In this document: positions 10,740 to 23,080 of the stretch, piece after piece
How the letters are laid out: each line of letters opens with the position of its first letter
How positions within the stretch are numbered: position 1 is the first letter of the stretch
Assembly: GCA_947462335.1 (NCBI GenBank)
Contig: OX381715.1
Location: 41,578,650-41,642,649, forward strand
Reading direction: 5' to 3'
From: Harmothoe impar
Lineage: Eukaryota > Annelida > Polychaeta > Phyllodocida > Polynoidae
DNA: 64,000 nucleotides
Made by a program: the position numbers and the translations under genes
Notes under the pieces: model-generated
Databases searched by the model: none
What the model saw: only the letters and a program-made list of their open reading frames with translations
What the model was told of the DNA's origin: nothing

Positions 10740-12730
10740 TGTAACACAATTTATATGAAAGTCTGAAGTTAGGGGCTATAAGGAGAAATTATAAAGATCA
10801 AGTAGATTTAATTTCAAAACCTTTTTATTTGTAACTCATGCATCAGGCTTTTGTTTTCATGAAGGAAAGATATCAAAAGGCCGTATTTATATTTTGTCAG
10901 CACAAAGTAATCATAAACTACAAAAAGATGAAATAGAGACAAGATATTATCTTTTGAAAGATGTGAAACACAATGAATCGTTAAAAAAATTTACTCCCGA
11001 CATGCCATAGTTATCCCTGAAAGTCTCAACCTCAGGGGGGATCTAATTGAGTGGGAGGAGGATCCCTAACTTACATATCAATGTCAGGAATGCAGCAGGA
11101 GGGAACTAAATTATTTACAAAAGTCTCTCAGAGACTGACAGCCTAACCCAATGGGGTAGATTACAGCTCATCAAGGAGCCCCTCCCTGAATTGGGCCACT
11201 CCGAGTTGGTTCTACCCAAAAGAACTACCTTATCATGGCAACATTGTTGTCCTCACTGAAACTTTATTACTTTGGTTGTTTTAGGATGACTTGGTTTTGT
11301 TAGTGGCTTTACGCCCTAGTTAGCGAGGCGCTGTGGTGATTGTGATGTCATCTAAGTGATGAAGTCCAGGAAGAGCCTTTGTTGATAACATCTTTAATGT
11401 AGGTCAGGGTAATGACTTGGTTTTATTGATTATGCCAGGCAATAAGTTTTAGTCCGTCTAATAACACTGTCACCATCTTTGAGAAAGTAAATAGACAATG
11501 CCAACGTCTATTGATACCGACTCTAATGTATTTCATGAGCAAGAGGCAGGACAAGAGCAGCTGGTTACTACAGATCACGGTTGTACAGGTGTCAAAGGAG
11601 GAACCCTTCTACCATGAGGATCGTTACTACAGAAGACTTTGTCTCAGTCCAATATTTCCCGGAGGTCTATGTTTTTACCGATGTCAATGTAAGAAAAGAA
11701 CTGTGTTTGCAACCGCTGGAGAGAGTGAGACAGTGCTGTGAAGGGGTTTTCGCTGGTCCTTATCTTTATCAATCAAGACCAGACAGTATTTCCCTCAGGC
11801 ATCTTTTTATAACACTACACACACCAGCAGCATATTGTTGGGTCTGTCTTGTTTGCTGGTCACCTATCTCTATCATTTCCCTAGGAGTCATTGGTCTGCC
11901 AGAGGCAGTGTACACCTTAGTGCTGGCTGTATAATATATGACTGGTGGTTTTCAAGAAGTATAAGCCATTCTTCCCTTGAAGAACATTGAGAATTAGATT
12001 AGGTCTATTATATATCAGTATGTTTAGATTAAAGGTTTTGACTTACCAGAGCCCCCCCCCCCCTCCCATCCTTAAATCAGTCAGTCCTGCCTGGCAAAAT
12101 TAAAACTAAATGTATAGTATTATCAGAATAGGCATGATGACTTCAGTGAAAGAAAACATTAGAAGAAGAAAGCCCCCTTCAAAAAGCCTGGATTCAAGAC
12201 AACAAAATGTAACTTAACATTTTGTCTATGGCCCCCTAAGGTTCTTCAAAGGTTAAAAATATCTATCCCACCTTGACTATCTTAACAAGAGTGTGACAAG
12301 GTAAGGGAAACCTTTCTCTGTCTATAAACATATAAGTACTGTTTATGACATTGCTTACTTAATCAGTCATTGAAACCGGCCCTAATGGATCCATGTCATT
12401 TGTGGGGTGCAATGTTTTTGTATTGGCTTAAGAAAAGGCTGCTTGGTGCTGAAGCATTATTTGTTTTGGGTGTCTTGCCTGACATGAGGGATGTCTTCTA
12501 ATGAAACAAATAATCAGATGCTTCTTTTTAGCGACTAATTGAAATTGGATGATTAGTGGGCATGATTGGCATCAATATCTGAGGTCCAGCATTCCCATGC
12601 CCCTTTCTCCAACACTTTCATAACATGAAGATGCACCTTTCCCCTTTTTGATATCTTATCTGCTCTTACATTTTGATATGGGATATTCAATATTGCTCCA
12701 ACGGTAGATAAGTATTATACAAACATTATA
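10740..12730. other. Unit A blocks, non-coding as far as seen
   Basis: Contains the unit blocks listed under unit A. The 117-codon plus frame at 11581-11934 is broken by stops in its counterparts at 15590 and 25920, so it is not a gene. Confidence 0.55.
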
Positions 12731-13287
12731 GGCTCAGTCTCATGAGTGTGTAACAATTCAAACGTCTTTGACCAGGTGTCGTCTTTGACCGGGTGTCGTC
12801 TTTGACCGGGTGTTGTCTTTGACCGGGTGTAGTCTTTGACCGGGGAGTGATAAGATGGGATAAATGAGGCCTAAACTGTAAGGAAAATCGGTGAAATACT
12901 GCAATAATATGTTAATAGACGTTTATTGGAAACATAAGTAAAATCTTACATATTCATATACTAAGATTGCTATGCACAGTACAGCTATTCAAACTCAAAG
13001 TTATATATAAAGTGACGTCTTTGACCGGGCAGAGGAAAATAATAATTTCATGTTCTATTATGCATAGTATGGTCAGTATATGAATATAACAAAATTCACT
13101 TATGTTTTCTAAAAACGTGTATCAACATATGGATGCACTATTTCCCCACTTTTCCTATTACATAGGCCTTATTTCTGCCATTTTAATGCTGCCTGGTCAA
13201 AGACGACACCCGGTCAAAGACGACACCGGTCAAAGACGACACCCGGTCAAAGACGTTTCAACTGTTACAAATTCATGAGACTGAGCC
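12731..13287. mobile_element. Foldback element, GTCTTTGACC family, copy 1 (557 bp)
   Basis: Termini GGCTCAGTCTCATGAG and its complement, then each arm carries four to five tandem copies of a unit of about 17 bp, GTCTTTGACCGGGTGTC, in mirror orientation. Unique AT-rich core 12850-13190. Flanked by TATA (12727-12730 and 13288-13291), a 4-bp target-site duplication. Non-autonomous, no transposase. Confidence 0.9.
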
Positions 13288-13489
13288 TATACTCTACCCC
13301 CACTCTTCCCCCTTGTAATACAATGTTCAGTTACATTAGAACCAGGTGAAGATGGTAGACTGTCTAGATTTACAGTAGAGCTTGCATAACACACCCAGCC
13401 CGTTTTCACAGGTCACAGGTTTGGCACATATATAGCAGGGTTTATTATACAATCGGGTCACTCATCGTGCTTTTTAGGTGATATCACCG

Positions 13490-13545
13490 TGCCGATATCT
13501 AGGGATATCGGCACTCTTCCGGTGGATATCGGCACTCTTCTGGTT
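13490..13545. repeat. GATATCGGCAC palindromic motif cluster
   Basis: GTGCCGATATC, AGG, then GATATCGGCAC form a perfect inverted repeat, followed by a direct copy at 13527. The same 11-mer occurs in both arms of 14275-14390. Confidence 0.65.
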
Positions 13546-13593
13546 TTAGGGAGTCACTCAGAAGGTTTCGTCACCCATAAAATCCGCGTTTTA

Positions 13594-13668
13594 TGGTGAT
13601 TTGAACCGGGTACCCCAAGACTTCAAACCGGACTCTCTACGCGCCTCGCCAATCTGGCCATACAGAAG
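13594..13668 (-). repeat. Class-II tRNA-like (Leu/Ser-type) SINE head
   Basis: Minus strand: TGGCCAGATTGGCGAGGC (A-box) and CCCGGTTCAAATC (B-box), with extra bases between the anticodon arm and B box as in a long variable arm. Pairing is imperfect, so a SINE or pseudo-tRNA rather than a gene. Confidence 0.5.
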
Positions 13669-13900
13669 AAGGTGATAAAACAAGAAGTGTATAGGCAGAG
13701 TCTCAGCCCTCTTGCGCTTATATTAACAGAGATACAGCAACTTTTAACAATTTTTGTTATAACATCTCCGAAAATCTTTTTTTTTTCTCATAATATTTTG
13801 TTTATTATAAAGCTAGTAGTTCGACTTGACTTACCTATCAGGTTTCGACAGAATACACCATAAGTTTTGACATAATACACCCATATTAAAAAAGGTACAT

Positions 13901-13975
13901 TTCCGCTCAGGCTCGAACCTGGGACCTTTCGTGTGTGAGGCGAGCGTGCTGGCCGCCAGGCCCAACTGGTCGTGG
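13901..13975 (-). repeat. tRNA-Val(CAC)-like pseudogene or SINE head
   Basis: Minus strand: GCTCGCCTCACACACGAAAG resembles the anticodon arm of tRNA-Val(CAC), followed by GGTCCCAGGTTCGAGCCTGA and GCGGAAA as in the T arm and acceptor of that tRNA. The 5' third is diverged. Family match is by recall of the tRNA pattern. Confidence 0.55.
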
Positions 13976-14274
13976 TAAAGTAGGAGGGAAACACTGCATA
14001 TGTTGAAGTATAGAGGGGAGCGGTTAGTTATCAAAATGAAAAGTCGCTCGTCAGTAGTAGAGTCCTATACGTTAGCACTGTGTAAACAGCGTACTGAAAT
14101 AATGAACGATCCCCATGCCTTCCTCACCTCCACCACTGAAGATTTGCACAACATGGCGACTTCACCCTCTGTACAAGACGAGTTAGATATCGTTCAAAAT
14201 GGCAAAATTAGGACGTTTTGAAGGTAAATAATGACATTTGAATTGAATAATTGTATAATAAACCTAATATTGTA

Positions 14275-14390
14275 TGGCTAACAGGCTCACTCGGGCTTGT
14301 ATCGATGGATATCGGCACGAGTGCGTAGCACGAGTGTGTAGCACTCGTGCCGATATCCATCGATACAACCCCTCGTGAGCCTGTTAGCCA
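14275..14390. mobile_element. Palindromic MITE of 116 bp
   Basis: TGGCTAACAGGCTCAC at left and GTGAGCCTGTTAGCCA at right; the arms continue almost uninterrupted to a small loop through TATCGATGGATATCGGCACG. Strong cruciform potential. Confidence 0.82.
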
Positions 14391-15029
14391 GACATTATTG
14401 GTTAAATAGCAGCTGTATATGCTGGGAGAAGGTGTGAAAGCTTGAGCCAAGCCTGCTATACCAGGCTGATGTGAGTGTGAACAATCTGACCAAACGCCCT
14501 GCCTGTAAGGACTCCCGGCCTGCTAAACCAGCCTGGGCAGCCTGCATTAACAGGCTACCCGGATATGGGGGCCAGGCTGTATCCTTGGTCTAGTCCTCCA
14601 CCTGATGAATGTTTCTGTAAAAATGACATGGTAGTAAGTTTGAATATTTTCCAACCTAGGCTTGCCTGGATGAAAACAAGTAGACTTCTCTTTTTCTGGT
14701 CATACTAATTTGAAGATCATAGCCATAACACCTTTTCTGCATAATTAGTGAATTTGGCAAATCATAAAAAAATAATCAGCAGGTTCTTCTTTTTGCATCC
14801 CTCTCTGGTTTAATTTGCTTACAAACACCTTAATTCATCTATTCATCAGCCTGCACCAAAATGTTATTTGCAATTTTTATTTCAATGTGGTTTCAATAGG
14901 TTGTTCCCTTATGGAGTCAGTCTTCGCCTCTTCTGGTATTATTTGTGATATGATTGATTGAAGTTTTGTTAGAATGGCAAAAAATTGTGCTAATATTCAA
15001 TTCAAGATTTAGGAGCGGATACGAGCCTA
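14391..15029. other. Unique sequence, nothing seen
   Basis: Only short internal similarity (CCTGCTATACCAGGCTG and CCTGCTAAACCAGCCTGG, 14452 and 14518). Confidence 0.4.
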
Positions 15030-16640
15030 AAGAATGAGCTCATGGGCTCATGGCAACTTTGCTGTTATAACTGAGACTGAATTACTCTGGTTGTTTCATG
15101 GCATCTTGGGTTTCTTAGTTCTTTTACGCCCTTAGTCCAAGGTGCTGATTGGAATGTAATCTAAGTGATGAGTTGAAGAGAGGGCCTTAGTGTATAACTG
15201 ATTTAGGTCAATGTAATGACTAGCTTTTACTGATTCTTCGGATAATAAGTTCTATTTGATCCCAACAACATCATTATCTTACAAGGTTACTACAAATTTA
15301 GTAAGTATTATTTTAATGAGCTTGTCATTTATTTATAATATCTTTTGATCGTGGGAAATGGCTGATTATTTTATCATTATCTTCACCATATGTATATGAT
15401 GGGTAACAAACATTCCACACTTACACAGAAAAGGCCAGGGTGATGCGTGGTGGTGGTCGAGAGAAAAAGGGGGAAAGATGAAAGAAGTGAATCAGATAAT
15501 TAAGATTATGAGATGAAGGGTAAAAGAGGAGGTGTAGACCTGTATATATCTCGGCATATAAATCTTCATAACCTTTATTCTATCAGGAGAGTGCAGAAGA
15601 CTGTATCTCAATCAGATCCTTTCCAGAGATCTATATCTATTTATCACTTGCCCATATAAGAGAAAAGCGCTTCTCCCTAGGAGTATATAGACTGAGACAG
15701 CGCTGTCAAGGCACCTTCCATGTTTGTTATCTATCTCACACCAGGTCAGCCAGTAATTCCTTGAGTCATCTTTCTCAATACCACCACCAACACCACCAAC
15801 ATATTGCCAGGGTCTGGCTTGCTGCCTGCTCTCAGTGATCTCGTAATGTATATCTGTGCAAATTGCCCACAACACCCAACCCTGGCTTTTATCACATCCA
15901 TAGCAGACCTGGTCTCTCAAAGTGCTCTGTGTACAGCTAGTGAGGCAATGGGTGAGATTTATATACTAACACTTCTAAGGACGCAGATTTTATATTCCAT
16001 GATAGCCAGAATAATGAAAATCAAGCAAGATTTTAGAGATTTGATCACATAGAGCCCTGGCCCTACCCTTCCATAAACAATCCTACTGTGGAACATTAAG
16101 ATGGGATATCTTGCCTAGGGTGAACTCCTTGATGCATTCTAGGTAAATGCATCCATTCTAGATTTCAGAACAACAAATTTCTGCATATCTTGGTCTAACC
16201 CCCCCCCCCCCCGAACTTCTCAAAAATTCCCGGTGTATGTTAAAAAGAACTACCCTATCTTGACTACCAACTGCCTAACAAGAGTGTGACAGGAGAATGA
16301 AAACAACTTTTTGTCTATTGGTGTCTCAATGTTTATGACATTGCTGACTTGATCAGCAACTGCGACCGACCCTAATGGATCCCATGTGATTTGTGGGGGC
16401 TGCTGTGTTTTTTGTTTTGGCTCAAGAAATGTAAGCTTGGTGTCTCATAAGCAATAGTTCTTGCATGTCTTGCCTGAGGAGGGACCCATTTCCCCATGGA
16501 ACCTATAATCAGAAGCTTTTTCACTGTGGCTAATTAAAATGGTTGCCGATTGGGTGATTTGTACACATGACTTGAGGGTTCTCATGTTAGGAGTTTGGAT
16601 CTAATATTTTGTAGAGTACTATTGTCACCTTCATAATTTT
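15030..16640 (+). repeat. Partial internal duplicate of unit A blocks 11200-12600
   Basis: 15050-15290 matches 11230-11480 (AACTTTGCTG, then TAAGTGATGA, TAATGACT and AATAAGTT in order); 15590-15900 matches 11610-11900 and 25920-26260; 16250-16640 matches 12270-12600. A second, smaller duplication therefore occurred inside unit A. Open frames here are not conserved between copies. Confidence 0.75.
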
Positions 16641-16693
16641 TCAAAGTGTTACAACTGCTTGTTAAAGTGTTAAAGCTTTTAGAATTATATTAG

Positions 16694-17186
16694 GGCTCAG
16701 TCTCATGAGTTTGTAACAGTTGAAATGTCTTTGACCAGTGTAGTCTTTGACCGGGTAGGGATTAAAATGAAGAAAAAAGTAGTCTATAGTAAAGAAATTT
16801 AAGCTTCAACTTCTTCATGTAATAAACAGTCTATGGTTGTTTTACCCAATTAAAAAAAGATATTTTAATGCACACATTAAGGGTCCCTTCTGGGCTTTTT
16901 TTCTTCAGCCGGTCAAAGACGTCACTTGGTATTTTACTTAAACTTTAAACAGCTTATTATTATTATTATTGCATAATACTTTAGACAGCTGCACTGTCCA
17001 AAGTATTATGCAATAAGAAGTGCCACCAAGTACATTACCTCATATACATATAAAATATTTTTAAAAAATGGAAAAAAGAACTTTTCTATATACCCGGTCA
17101 AAGACGCCGCCGGTCAAAGACGCCGCCCGTCAAAGACGCCGCCCGTCAAAGACGTTTCAACTGTTACAAACTCTTGAGACTGAGCC
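16694..17186. mobile_element. Foldback element, GTCTTTGACC family, copy 2 (493 bp)
   Basis: Same terminal sequence as the copy at 12731. Left arm has two motif units; right arm has four, of variant CCGGTCAAAGACGCCG type. Flanked by TTAG at 16690-16693 and 17187-17190. The core contains a complementary pair TTATTGCATAATACTTTAG (16968) and CAAAGTATTATGCAATAA (16998). It sits after the same unit block as copy 1, but the target duplications differ. Confidence 0.9.
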
Positions 17187-17190
17187 TTAG

Positions 17191-18930
17191 GTTTTGAGGC
17201 ATGGAAATCAGAAATAGCTTCATTTAAGATTATGGTCACAGAGTAATGACTCCAAGGAGAGGATATTATTTGGCCAGCTGTTAGGGCTGTGTTTCACAAA
17301 GAAAGTTGGACAGCGTCTCGTCCCCCCAAGTCTAGCATTTTACTAAAATAACACATTTACCTAGGAGCTTACTTCATGGGTCTATAGGCTAAGTGGCTGC
17401 CCTGCCCAAGGCTGAGGAAACAATCAATGTTGCCGACCCCTCGTACAAGATGGGTAGTCTCTGGGAGGGCCTACAGAGGGAGGAACAAGTCAATAGCCAT
17501 TAGTCTGCTTTGGTAGTATGGGGCCTTCTTAATATCCCTGCCACATTACGACAAAGACTTCTAGCATAACACTACCTCAGACATCCAAACCCAAATATGT
17601 CAAGCTGTGTTACAATTTGAAAAAAAAGGACTTCATTCTCATTGTCTTAATGTCCTGATGCATGTCTCAGTTTTGGGACATAAAAATATGTGCTCAATTC
17701 AATTTGTTAATGGATGATGCTGGCCTATAATAAGAAGACAGATTTCATGGCATTAACAGCAAATTGTGTTACACTGGAATTAATCCTTCAACCATATAGC
17801 AAAAGGTATGAAGGGCAATGTATGTGTAAAGACACTGGGCAGATTCTCGATTATGTACTTTTGAAAAACCGGTATTCCTCCCTACAGTATGATGGCTGCT
17901 AGGGCAGCTGTGCCTGCCCTTACTGCAGTGTATCAAGTTTATGGCAAATGAGTTCTGGTCTTTTGCAAACTACTCCTTCTTCCTGGGCTTATGTGGATGG
18001 CCATGACAACTACTGTTTTATGAGGGTGTAAGAAAAAGGAATACTTTTAAGTCATTATCAACATTGTCATTTTTCTATTATGTCATTAGCTAATTTAAAG
18101 TAATTTGCTTTTCATCAGTAATACATGCTTACATAATTGTGTCAGACTTTCTTTCTTAATGATGAAGGCATATATGAATATGTACACAACAATGTTCTGG
18201 CCAATTTTAACTCTTTATGTTTAGAAATATTAATGTCACACATAAACCCATATTGCCTTTGAAGTAGTGTTATTATACTTTAGTAACAAGCTACCGCATG
18301 GAGGAGCAGTAGTGCATGCTACAGGAAGACCTGCTCATTGATCTTTGACATTTGACCTTTGACCTAGCTGACCCCTGTAACAACCAATATCTCTTCCGCA
18401 GTCCTAAATCGATCACAGTAACAGGTCTACTGTTGCGCCATCATGGCCACTGTAGGAATACACAGAAGTTAGCCGATCTGTAATGGTGGATGGCTGTGTT
18501 TGTAAGCAAGACTACAGGGGGTGATTGCACAGTATTTATAGGGAGCTGAACATTGTAAAAGTATGTGTTGGTGGCTATAGCCATGTATTATGTAGTGCAC
18601 TAAGGGTCTTTGGACATAATGGTCTGTAAGAGATGATTTTATTATATGGATCACTAGGCTAACTAGATTGGTTTACATAACAAAGACTAGTATAACTACA
18701 ATTACATGACTAGGCTAATTTAGTTAGTGGTTAAGAGGATAGATGAACATAATATGATGATATAAAATGGCCAGTCTCTGCCTGTTTAGGACCTTTATGT
18801 TATGTGCATTAATGATATTGGTATGGAGATATAACATAGAGCATTTTAAGCATAATAGAAGACGGGCTAGGTGGATAATTGAGAAGTAATTAACCCATAG
18901 CAAGGTTCATGTTCCATGTGCTAGACTAAC
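17191..18930. other. End of unit A and start of unit B, no gene seen
   Basis: Blocks 17375-17510 and 17880-17990 belong to unit A. 18330-18450 repeats 170-345 (TTTGACCT, CCTGACCCCTGTA, CCAATATCTCTTC, GCGCCATCAT). Confidence 0.5.
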
Positions 18931-18932
18931 TA

Positions 18933-19691
18933 CACTGAAAACTTAGGTATATTCGAAACTCATCACTACTGATGAGTTAGGGTAATCATGCCCAGTTGAT
19001 GAGGTCAGGTCATCACCGTGATGACCGAAAGTCATCATCTTGATTACAATATTTGCCACTAGAGGGCCCCACTAGACAATAATGGAATAGGCAGTACCTA
19101 CTCCAGGCCTTTCACTGATTTTTATCTATATCAACTCTGATAATAGAAACTTATGAAGTGAAGTATATGAATAATATTATCACGTTGGAAACTCAAGTAC
19201 TTTACAATCAAGTTCTGAGAAAAATGCTCAAAAGCACACATGTTTGTATACATGAACACCTTTTTTGTGTCTGAGACCACATTTACAAATATAAGGATAG
19301 GCTGTCAGTTACTATATATATCTATGCCTTATTGGACTTGCTATGCTGGTAGAAGTGCTCTCACTTAAGGTCCGATGACAGGAGCAGGGGGTAATCACAA
19401 AATTATTAGGATAAACACCTTGTTGTACAGAAAAAGAAGTTACAAGAAATTAATCATAGATGATGACTTAGTCATCACATTGATGACCTGTGTCATCATT
19501 CAGACTAGCACTACATAATCTCTAATTAGGTCAAAATCTCTAATTAGGTCAAAAAAGTAATCACGGTGACGACTCAGAGTCATCACATATGATGACTCTA
19601 GTGATGACCAAGTAATCACCAGGGACACAATCACGGTGATGACTAAAAGTCATCACCCCTGATGACTTTTTTCCCTATAGAGTTTTCAGTG
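18933..19691. mobile_element. TA-flanked MITE of about 759 bp with GTGATGAC repeats
   Basis: Terminal inverted repeat CACTGAAAACT with TA on both sides (18931-18932, 19692-19693). Subterminal regions are packed with TCATCAC/GTGATGA words in both orientations (18980-19045 and 19455-19660). Contains a CTCF-like motif at 19056-19068. Confidence 0.8.
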
Positions 19692-21207
19692 TATAAAGGA
19701 CTAGGCTAACTCAAAATATCAGGCTTGCAGCTATAACATTGGATGGCCAGATCTCCATGAGCATGACTTTGGATGGTATGCTGAATGATTCATCATGGTG
19801 AGTCACTGCTGAGCTGGCAAAAGACACAGCGGAGTTCCCTTGTATCTGTCAAGGAACACAATTTGTATAAGCATTAGTTAGCCTAGTATTTTTTACTCCG
19901 TTAGCCTAGTCATCCCTTGTCACAACAGACTGAGTTAGCCTAGTCTTCAATATTAATTTCAGGCTGATTTCTCTATAATTGCATTGATTTAATGAGGCTT
20001 GTTATTACCTACATGACCACATATATACCTAAACTAAGGTTCTACCAGTTATCATGTAACAATGTCAAGTATTTACGTTACAAATAGACAAAATCTGTTT
20101 AGCATTGCTTGCTCACCATCCGCCATTACGGATCAGCTAACTCAAGATGTTAGACCAAGTGTTTATATAGTGAGGGCCTTGACAGGAGCAAGCATAGTAA
20201 CTAAAATATCCAGTACCTCACCACGAAATCTGTATTTAAGTTTCTAGAATCTACTGATGGGACATCTGATCACATCTCTGAGGTATGTTATCGCAAATGA
20301 TAACGTTATGCATCTGACAACATAATCTGTCATATCTACTTTTGACTGCCAAAATATTATGCGGAAATGCAAGACCAACACATTGAACATATTATTTTCA
20401 GCTATGACTTCCCCTTAGGTGAGTGTAGGCCCCGGGGTGGGTACTGAGTTCTTGAGAGTAGACAACAACTCCCAACCCAAAAAGGTTGACTAGTAGAAAA
20501 TCGTCCTTTTTACCCCAGAAAAATTCTCAACTTGAAGGTTATGATTTTGACTGCCCTACTTATCAGGGTATTGAGGACCTCCAAGTGCCCTCCTTTTCAG
20601 AATGAAATGAAAATTGACAGCCACCGCTCTTGACAGTGGTTATCCAATCCATGGGAGAGTACCCCCCCCCCCCCCCCCCCAGGGTGTAGGTGATGGAGGT
20701 GGGGGACAGGCCATGTGGGAGGAGGTTGCCCTCTTGGCTTTGATATAGGAGGGATGGGTGTGAACAGGGTATGTTGAGGTGGGAACAGAGTAGTAGGGGG
20801 TGGGAGAGATAACAGCCATGGATTTACCCTCATTTATCTTTTTACAAGATAAATGTACAATCTGCTGTGTATGCAGATATCAATCATAGTCCTTACTATG
20901 TGTAGGTAACACGTCTAAGAGAATAAACAGGCTCTAGAGGAACGTATACAAAGCTTGCTGGCAGGAACCATGTTTTCACAGGGGCTTTGATTAAGCCTGA
21001 AGTCATTGGCAGTCTATTTCAAAACCGTCAGATCAGAAAATACCCTACACTTTTAAATACAAGAAAGATATATCAATGACATCCCATAAGGTTTCTTGCA
21101 ATATGGTTATGCAAAATGCAAATATAATTGTGTGCAATTATGGAGTCCTCAGATGTTACTTAGCAATATAGATATAGATGTGGTTACGCAAATGGCTTAA
21201 GCATACA

Positions 21208-21463
21208 ATTACACACATAATCTAGAAGACATGAAGCAATTACATACATAAGGCATCCTATTACAGCCCATCTATATTTACCCCATGTCCTACATGCCAG
21301 TTTTACAAAGCCGCACCACTGTCTTTGTCAGCCCCACCGCTCCCTCCCCAGCTGCTTCATTTACGCACGCTATGTAATTAATGTTTGCACAGATTGCTGT
21401 AGTGTGATGTACAAGACGTGCTCTGACTAACCGACACCCTCTCCTCCCTGTATGTAGGGTCTT
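21208..21463. other. Highly conserved island, copy B
   Basis: Counterpart of 6009-6261, with three substitutions (at the ACATAC/CTAAGG position, GTCAG/GCCC, and CCTCT/TCTCC). The minus-strand frame 21523-21290 covers it. Sharp loss of similarity on both sides. A truncated, about 70 percent similar relative is at 41355-41415 in unit C. Confidence 0.6.
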
Positions 21464-22649
21464 CCCCATAGTTAGCAGGCCACGATGCCTGAGTGGAGTA
21501 AAGACTAGATAACATGTTACCATCTTTAAATTGTCCTTAGTTCATTAACAATTAGAGGTTTTGAAGGCTCTAGAGGAGGAGCCAAGAAAATAGCCAAGAA
21601 GTTGTTACTAACCTTCAAAGAAGAAAATCATTGTCAGGACAATGACTTATTCCCCTATATATAAAACAGCATTAGTTGGGACCTCATTGAATTAGCTCTG
21701 TGTGCTCGACGGGAACAGATAAACCAAAAGAGGCTATCTGATAATATGTACTTTTTTCAAAGGTAACTCGATTTTACCCCCGCACTTCATGCAGATAATA
21801 TTTTCAGTGTTTGACATTCACTTTTCCATTATCTCATTTCACAAATTCTTCAATTTAAGGCCTTTGAAAAAAGAAATGATCAAACATGACCTCGGCACTA
21901 ATTGCTTGACAACAAGAGACCAAATTTCCACTCAAATCCGCGTTTGTTTTGGTACATAAAATAGCACTACCATAAGAGCATTATAGACAAATGGGGAGCA
22001 AATACAACGGAATAATACAGTGCATATCCATGTAATCCACCAATTTAAATATAATGTTAAAACCTTAAGACCCACAGTAGTCAAGGACGCTTCACTATTG
22101 CATGGTGACGTAACAAGGGCTATCTAGGGCAGTGGGACGCAGCTATGTCCAGTTCCCGCAGCCAGTCCGCCTAAGTGTGTGTGTGCGTGATTGGTGGGGG
22201 GGGGGGGGGTAGAAAATAAAGAGAAGGGCCTCCTCCTCCTCCCCCCCCCCGACAATCCCGCCCCCGAAGGGGCTGGTAATTAGATCAAAAATCGATCTTC
22301 CTTGTAGAATGTCAACTTAGGACATTATACACCACCTATCATAGTATGTACACACTGGGGTTTGCACACATACAGGTTCCCATCCAGAAATAAAAACCCT
22401 TGCCTGTGTTGATTCTGGCCGTCATTTACTAAGTATTCAATAAATAGGGGTCTTCGTCTGCAGCTTTCCTCTGTTCAGCTGGATCAAGACAGTCAATAAT
22501 AAGAAATCAATGTTACAGGTGAATGAGAGAGCACTTCAGCCACTAAAATTGCAGATCTGCAGGATTTTTTGCCAATACTGCATGATAGGATCATCTTTAC
22601 CACTTCTAAATAGAGCTTAGCTGCTGTCTAGGGCATAAAACTGCTATAC

Positions 22650-22828
22650 TGTAAATGTATCTTTTAGAAATCCGCGAAAATATGTACAGTGCGAAAATTT
22701 ATCCAGTTTAGCTATATACCTACTATATTACAAAGATCGTGAGTTTAAATCTGCGCAAATTTTTTTTTTATAGCCAAATCGCGAAAAAAAGAAGAAGAAA
22801 TGTGCGGAAATATCTCCATTTACAGTAA
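22650..22828. mobile_element. Small MITE, TACTGTAAATG ends
   Basis: TATACTGTAAATGTAT at left, CATTTACAGTA at right; internal words CGCGAAAATATG and CGCGAAAAAAAG in inverted relation. A related end is at 34620-34665. Confidence 0.6.
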
Positions 22829-22904
22829 CTAGCAGGAATAATGCATTGTCTGGAGCCTTTTCTAGATAATTATTAGGCTGCTCTGTGATAATTGTCTAGG
22901 GTGG

Positions 22905-23080
22905 AGGAACAAAGGCAGGAAGACAGGCTGTAGGTGACTTAGAGGAAGCTGTTAGTAGCAGCTGTCTCCGAGAGCCAATAACCGAAGGACAAGTAGCACC
23001 CAAGTGTTCCTGTTGACAAGGGCTGTGTTCACATGGTCCTCATAGACATGTTAACACAGCCGCACTGTAGCCACTACACA
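22905..23080. other. Second conserved island, copy B
   Basis: Match of 7080-7260 with about five substitutions in 165 bases, clustered near the right end (CAGCCGCACTGTAGCC against CAGCGGCACAGTGGCC). Confidence 0.55.

Larger units (their letters stand above)
160..18300 (+). repeat. Segmental tandem unit A
   Basis: First of three diverged copies of a segment of about 18-21 kb. Blocks with matches in other units: 170-345 (18330-18450), 5340-5510 (20720-20900, 39640-39790), 6009-6261 (21208-21463, and a fragment at 41355-41415), 7080-7260 (22905-23080), 8950-9180 (23690-23860, 42000-42200), 10660-10740 (48560-48760), 10990-11480 (25320-25720, 49230-49420 plus 49930-50160), 11600-11900 (25920-26270), 12270-12570 (30590-31070, 51440-51720), 17375-17510 (36455-36590) and 17880-17990 (38690-38810). 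Order and strand are constant. Contains an internal partial copy at 15030-16640. Confidence 0.8.

Noticed and set aside
11581..11934. 117-codon plus frame
   Set aside because: Homologous blocks at 15590 and 25920 contain stops in the matching frame, so there is no coding constraint.
12777..12845. Repeats with short spacers that look like a CRISPR array
   Set aside because: Units are contiguous, have no spacers, and are mirrored at the other end of a transposon with target duplications in an animal genome.
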